Origin: Myxococcales bacterium
Lineage (GTDB): Bacteria > Myxococcota_C > UBA6777
Length of the DNA stretch: 5,441 nucleotides
Reading direction: 5' to 3'
NCBI GenBank assembly: GCA_027005175.1
Contig: JALTMC010000341.1
Location: forward strand, 1-5,441
In this document: positions 4,506 through 5,441 of the stretch, in pieces
Layout of the letters: every line of letters begins with the position of its first letter
How positions within the stretch are numbered: position 1 is the first letter of the stretch
Translations under genes and position numbers: made by a program
Notes under the pieces: model-generated
What the model was told of the DNA's origin: nothing
Seen by the model: only the letters and a program-made list of their open reading frames with translations
Databases searched by the model: none

Positions 4506-5258
4506 ATGAAATGGGCGCAGCAAATCAAGAATACAATGGCAGGTTTGGGTTTGATGGTGATTGGAGTTATGGTCACAGGATGTGGACTGCCACCGAATAT
4601 GACAGGGGATTCATCGAAGTCTGAACTCAACAACATCCAACGAGCACAAACGGTAAAATTACTCTATACGGAAACGAGTAGTGATGGCTATGTAAAGTTG
4701 GAGTTTATAGCCCCTGAAAGCACAGAGGTAGGACAGGTGGTTGAAATAGATTGGACTCTTTCTTTGGTTGCTTTGTCACGCAAGCAGAAATTAGAAGGAA
4801 ATGAGATCTTGGGAAGTTGTACCACCAAGGGGGAACTCTCCGAACAAAAAGTGCTTGTTACAAACATCACGATAAGGCCAGGCCAATATGCGAACTTTGG
4901 TCGCTATGCCGGTGGAAAGCTTACGGGTGCCAGTAGCTATTTCGCGAATTACCCAGTGACACAGCAAAGTCCACTCACTCAACCGGACTGGAATACCTCC
5001 TTCACACCGCTTCAATGGACCTGTGAAGAGGCCGGATCGGATGACTCATTAGTCATCAAAGTCGACTACAAGTATCTTGAACAAGCTTTTATTTGCTTGA
5101 AAGATGGGACCTCTCAAGCCTTCGGTGAGCCCACATGGAAAACAGGAACAGTCCAAATTACCTGGAAGCAGACCTGTGTGAATTCCGAGCCTGCAACCAA
5201 GAAATCGAATGTAACAACTCCTAGCCCTGTCACAACAAGGGATCTTATGGAAAGATAA
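4506..5258 (+). CDS. Predicted lipoprotein of unknown function
   Basis: A 250-residue precursor with a clear lipoprotein signal: basic n-region MKWAQQIKN, a hydrophobic core to about residue 22 and the lipobox VTGC, placing the lipidated cysteine at 26. The mature part is rich in alternating hydrophobic and polar residues, suggesting an all-beta fold. It has four further cysteines (C105, C173, C197, C224) that could form two disulfides, and ends in a Thr/Ser/Pro-rich tail. I recognise no family. The ATG at 4506 is chosen because GAAAGGGA (4491-4498) lies seven bases upstream and it gives a normal signal peptide. The in-frame ATG at 4473 also has GAGAGGG before it but would put a charged stretch ahead of the signal. 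The gene lies between the metallochaperone and a MerR-type promoter, so a metal-related envelope role is possible but unproven. Confidence 0.75.
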   Translation: MKWAQQIKNTMAGLGLMVIGVMVTGCGLPPNMTGDSSKSELNNIQRAQTVKLLYTETSSDGYVKLEFIAPESTEVGQVVEIDWTLSLVALSRKQKLEGNEILGSCTTKGELSEQKVLVTNITIRPGQYANFGRYAGGKLTGASSYFANYPVTQQSPLTQPDWNTSFTPLQWTCEEAGSDDSLVIKVDYKYLEQAFICLKDGTSQAFGEPTWKTGTVQITWKQTCVNSEPATKKSNVTTPSPVTTRDLMER

Positions 5259-5347
5259 TCTTCCGTTGACACCGACAACGATGCTGTGTGGCCTACCTTG
5301 CCTATTAGAGGTTATCTTGATTTGCTATCCATGCTTCACAGAAGATT

Positions 5348-5401
5348 AAAAATTTATTTTTGAAAATGCTTGACTCCGTAGTATAGTACGGAGTTTATCT
5401 T
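5348..5401 (+). promoter_or_regulatory. MerR-family promoter/operator with UP element
   Basis: TTGACT (5370-5375) is followed by the dyad ACTCCGTA-GTATAG-TACGGAGT (5373-5394). The -10 is TTATCT (5395-5400) with 19-base spacing, or TATCTT (5396-5401) with 20. An over-long spacer filled by a dyad is the hallmark of promoters that MerR-family activators untwist. The half-sites CTCCGTA and TACGGA match those I recall for the Tn501-type mer operator, while ACTC...GAGT ends also fit ZntR/CadR-type sites. Bases 5350-5366 fit the consensus UP element (AAAWWTWTTTT, then AAA), directly beside the -35. Mercury is the most likely signal, with zinc, cadmium or lead as alternatives. Confidence 0.85.
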
Positions 5402-5424
5402 TTTTAGGGAAAGGAGATCTTGTT

Positions 5425-5441
5425 GTGGCGTCTCTTAAGAT
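5425..5441 (+). CDS. Start of a truncated gene, possibly merR-family
   Basis: AAGGAG (5411-5416) lies eight bases before a GTG at 5425. Reading from it gives M-A-S-L-K and then an incomplete codon beginning AT, before the window ends. Many MerR-family regulators begin with a few residues followed by KIGE, and these activators are often encoded directly behind the promoter they control, so a regulator is a fair guess. A transporter or mercuric reductase gene would fit the promoter equally well. TTG starts at 5420 and 5423 in another frame are less well placed. Confidence 0.45.

Noticed and set aside
5256-5348. TAATCTTC (5256-5263) and GAAGATTA (5341-5348) as a terminator stem for the lipoprotein gene
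   Set aside because: The loop would be 77 bases, and the A/T tract after it is better explained as the UP element of the next promoter.
1-5441. CRISPR array, insertion sequence, tRNA or rRNA gene
   Set aside because: No regularly spaced repeats, transposase fragments, paired terminal repeats or cloverleaf-like sequences were seen on either strand.

Overview
The window is a bacterial metal and metalloid resistance region read almost entirely on the + strand. Every accepted start has a good purine-rich Shine-Dalgarno sequence, and by eye base composition is moderate and uneven. The sequence does not place the organism in a phylum. A lipobox lipoprotein and Acr3/MerT-type membrane carriers fit many bacteria, and the mixture of parts suggests an acquired accessory island.

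Left part (about 120-1765), the arsenic module. An ArsR-family repressor (232-567) is followed by its own intrinsic terminator and then by an Acr3-type arsenite efflux carrier (734-1765). The two genes look separately transcribed but jointly controlled. Two tandem copies of a TATCGT-N7-CGAT dyad overlap the arsR promoter and leader, and a third, nearly perfect copy (TTATCGTTGTTCGACGATAA) lies before acr3.

Middle part (about 1766-3999), a mercury/soft-metal handling module. A second ArsR/SmtB repressor with a CadC-like LCVC motif (1900-2307) precedes a MerT-like membrane protein fused to two tandem heavy-metal-associated (HMA) domains (2503-3393). Next comes a cysteine-rich protein resembling the Fe-S/zinc domain of CopZ metallochaperones (3448-3999). 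No mercuric reductase (MerA), lyase (MerB) or P-type ATPase is inside the window. The likely flow is outer-face metal capture by the HMA domains, passage through MerT, and cytosolic hand-off to the metallochaperone. Each step is inferred from family knowledge.

Right part (4000-5441). About 500 bases of non-coding DNA hold several structured elements: a GC hairpin directly after the metallochaperone stop, a displaced copy of that gene's 3' end (encoding a QGGCC tail and stop), a TTACCGGTAA palindrome behind a TTGACA box, and two head-to-tail 16-bp self-complementary repeats. A lipoprotein of unknown function follows (4506-5258). The window closes with a very clear MerR-family promoter: UP-element-like A/T tract, TTGACT, a CTCCGTA-N6-TACGGAG dyad in an over-long spacer, then a ribosome site and the first codons of a gene that runs off the edge. 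Three metal-sensing control circuits therefore appear within 5.4 kb.
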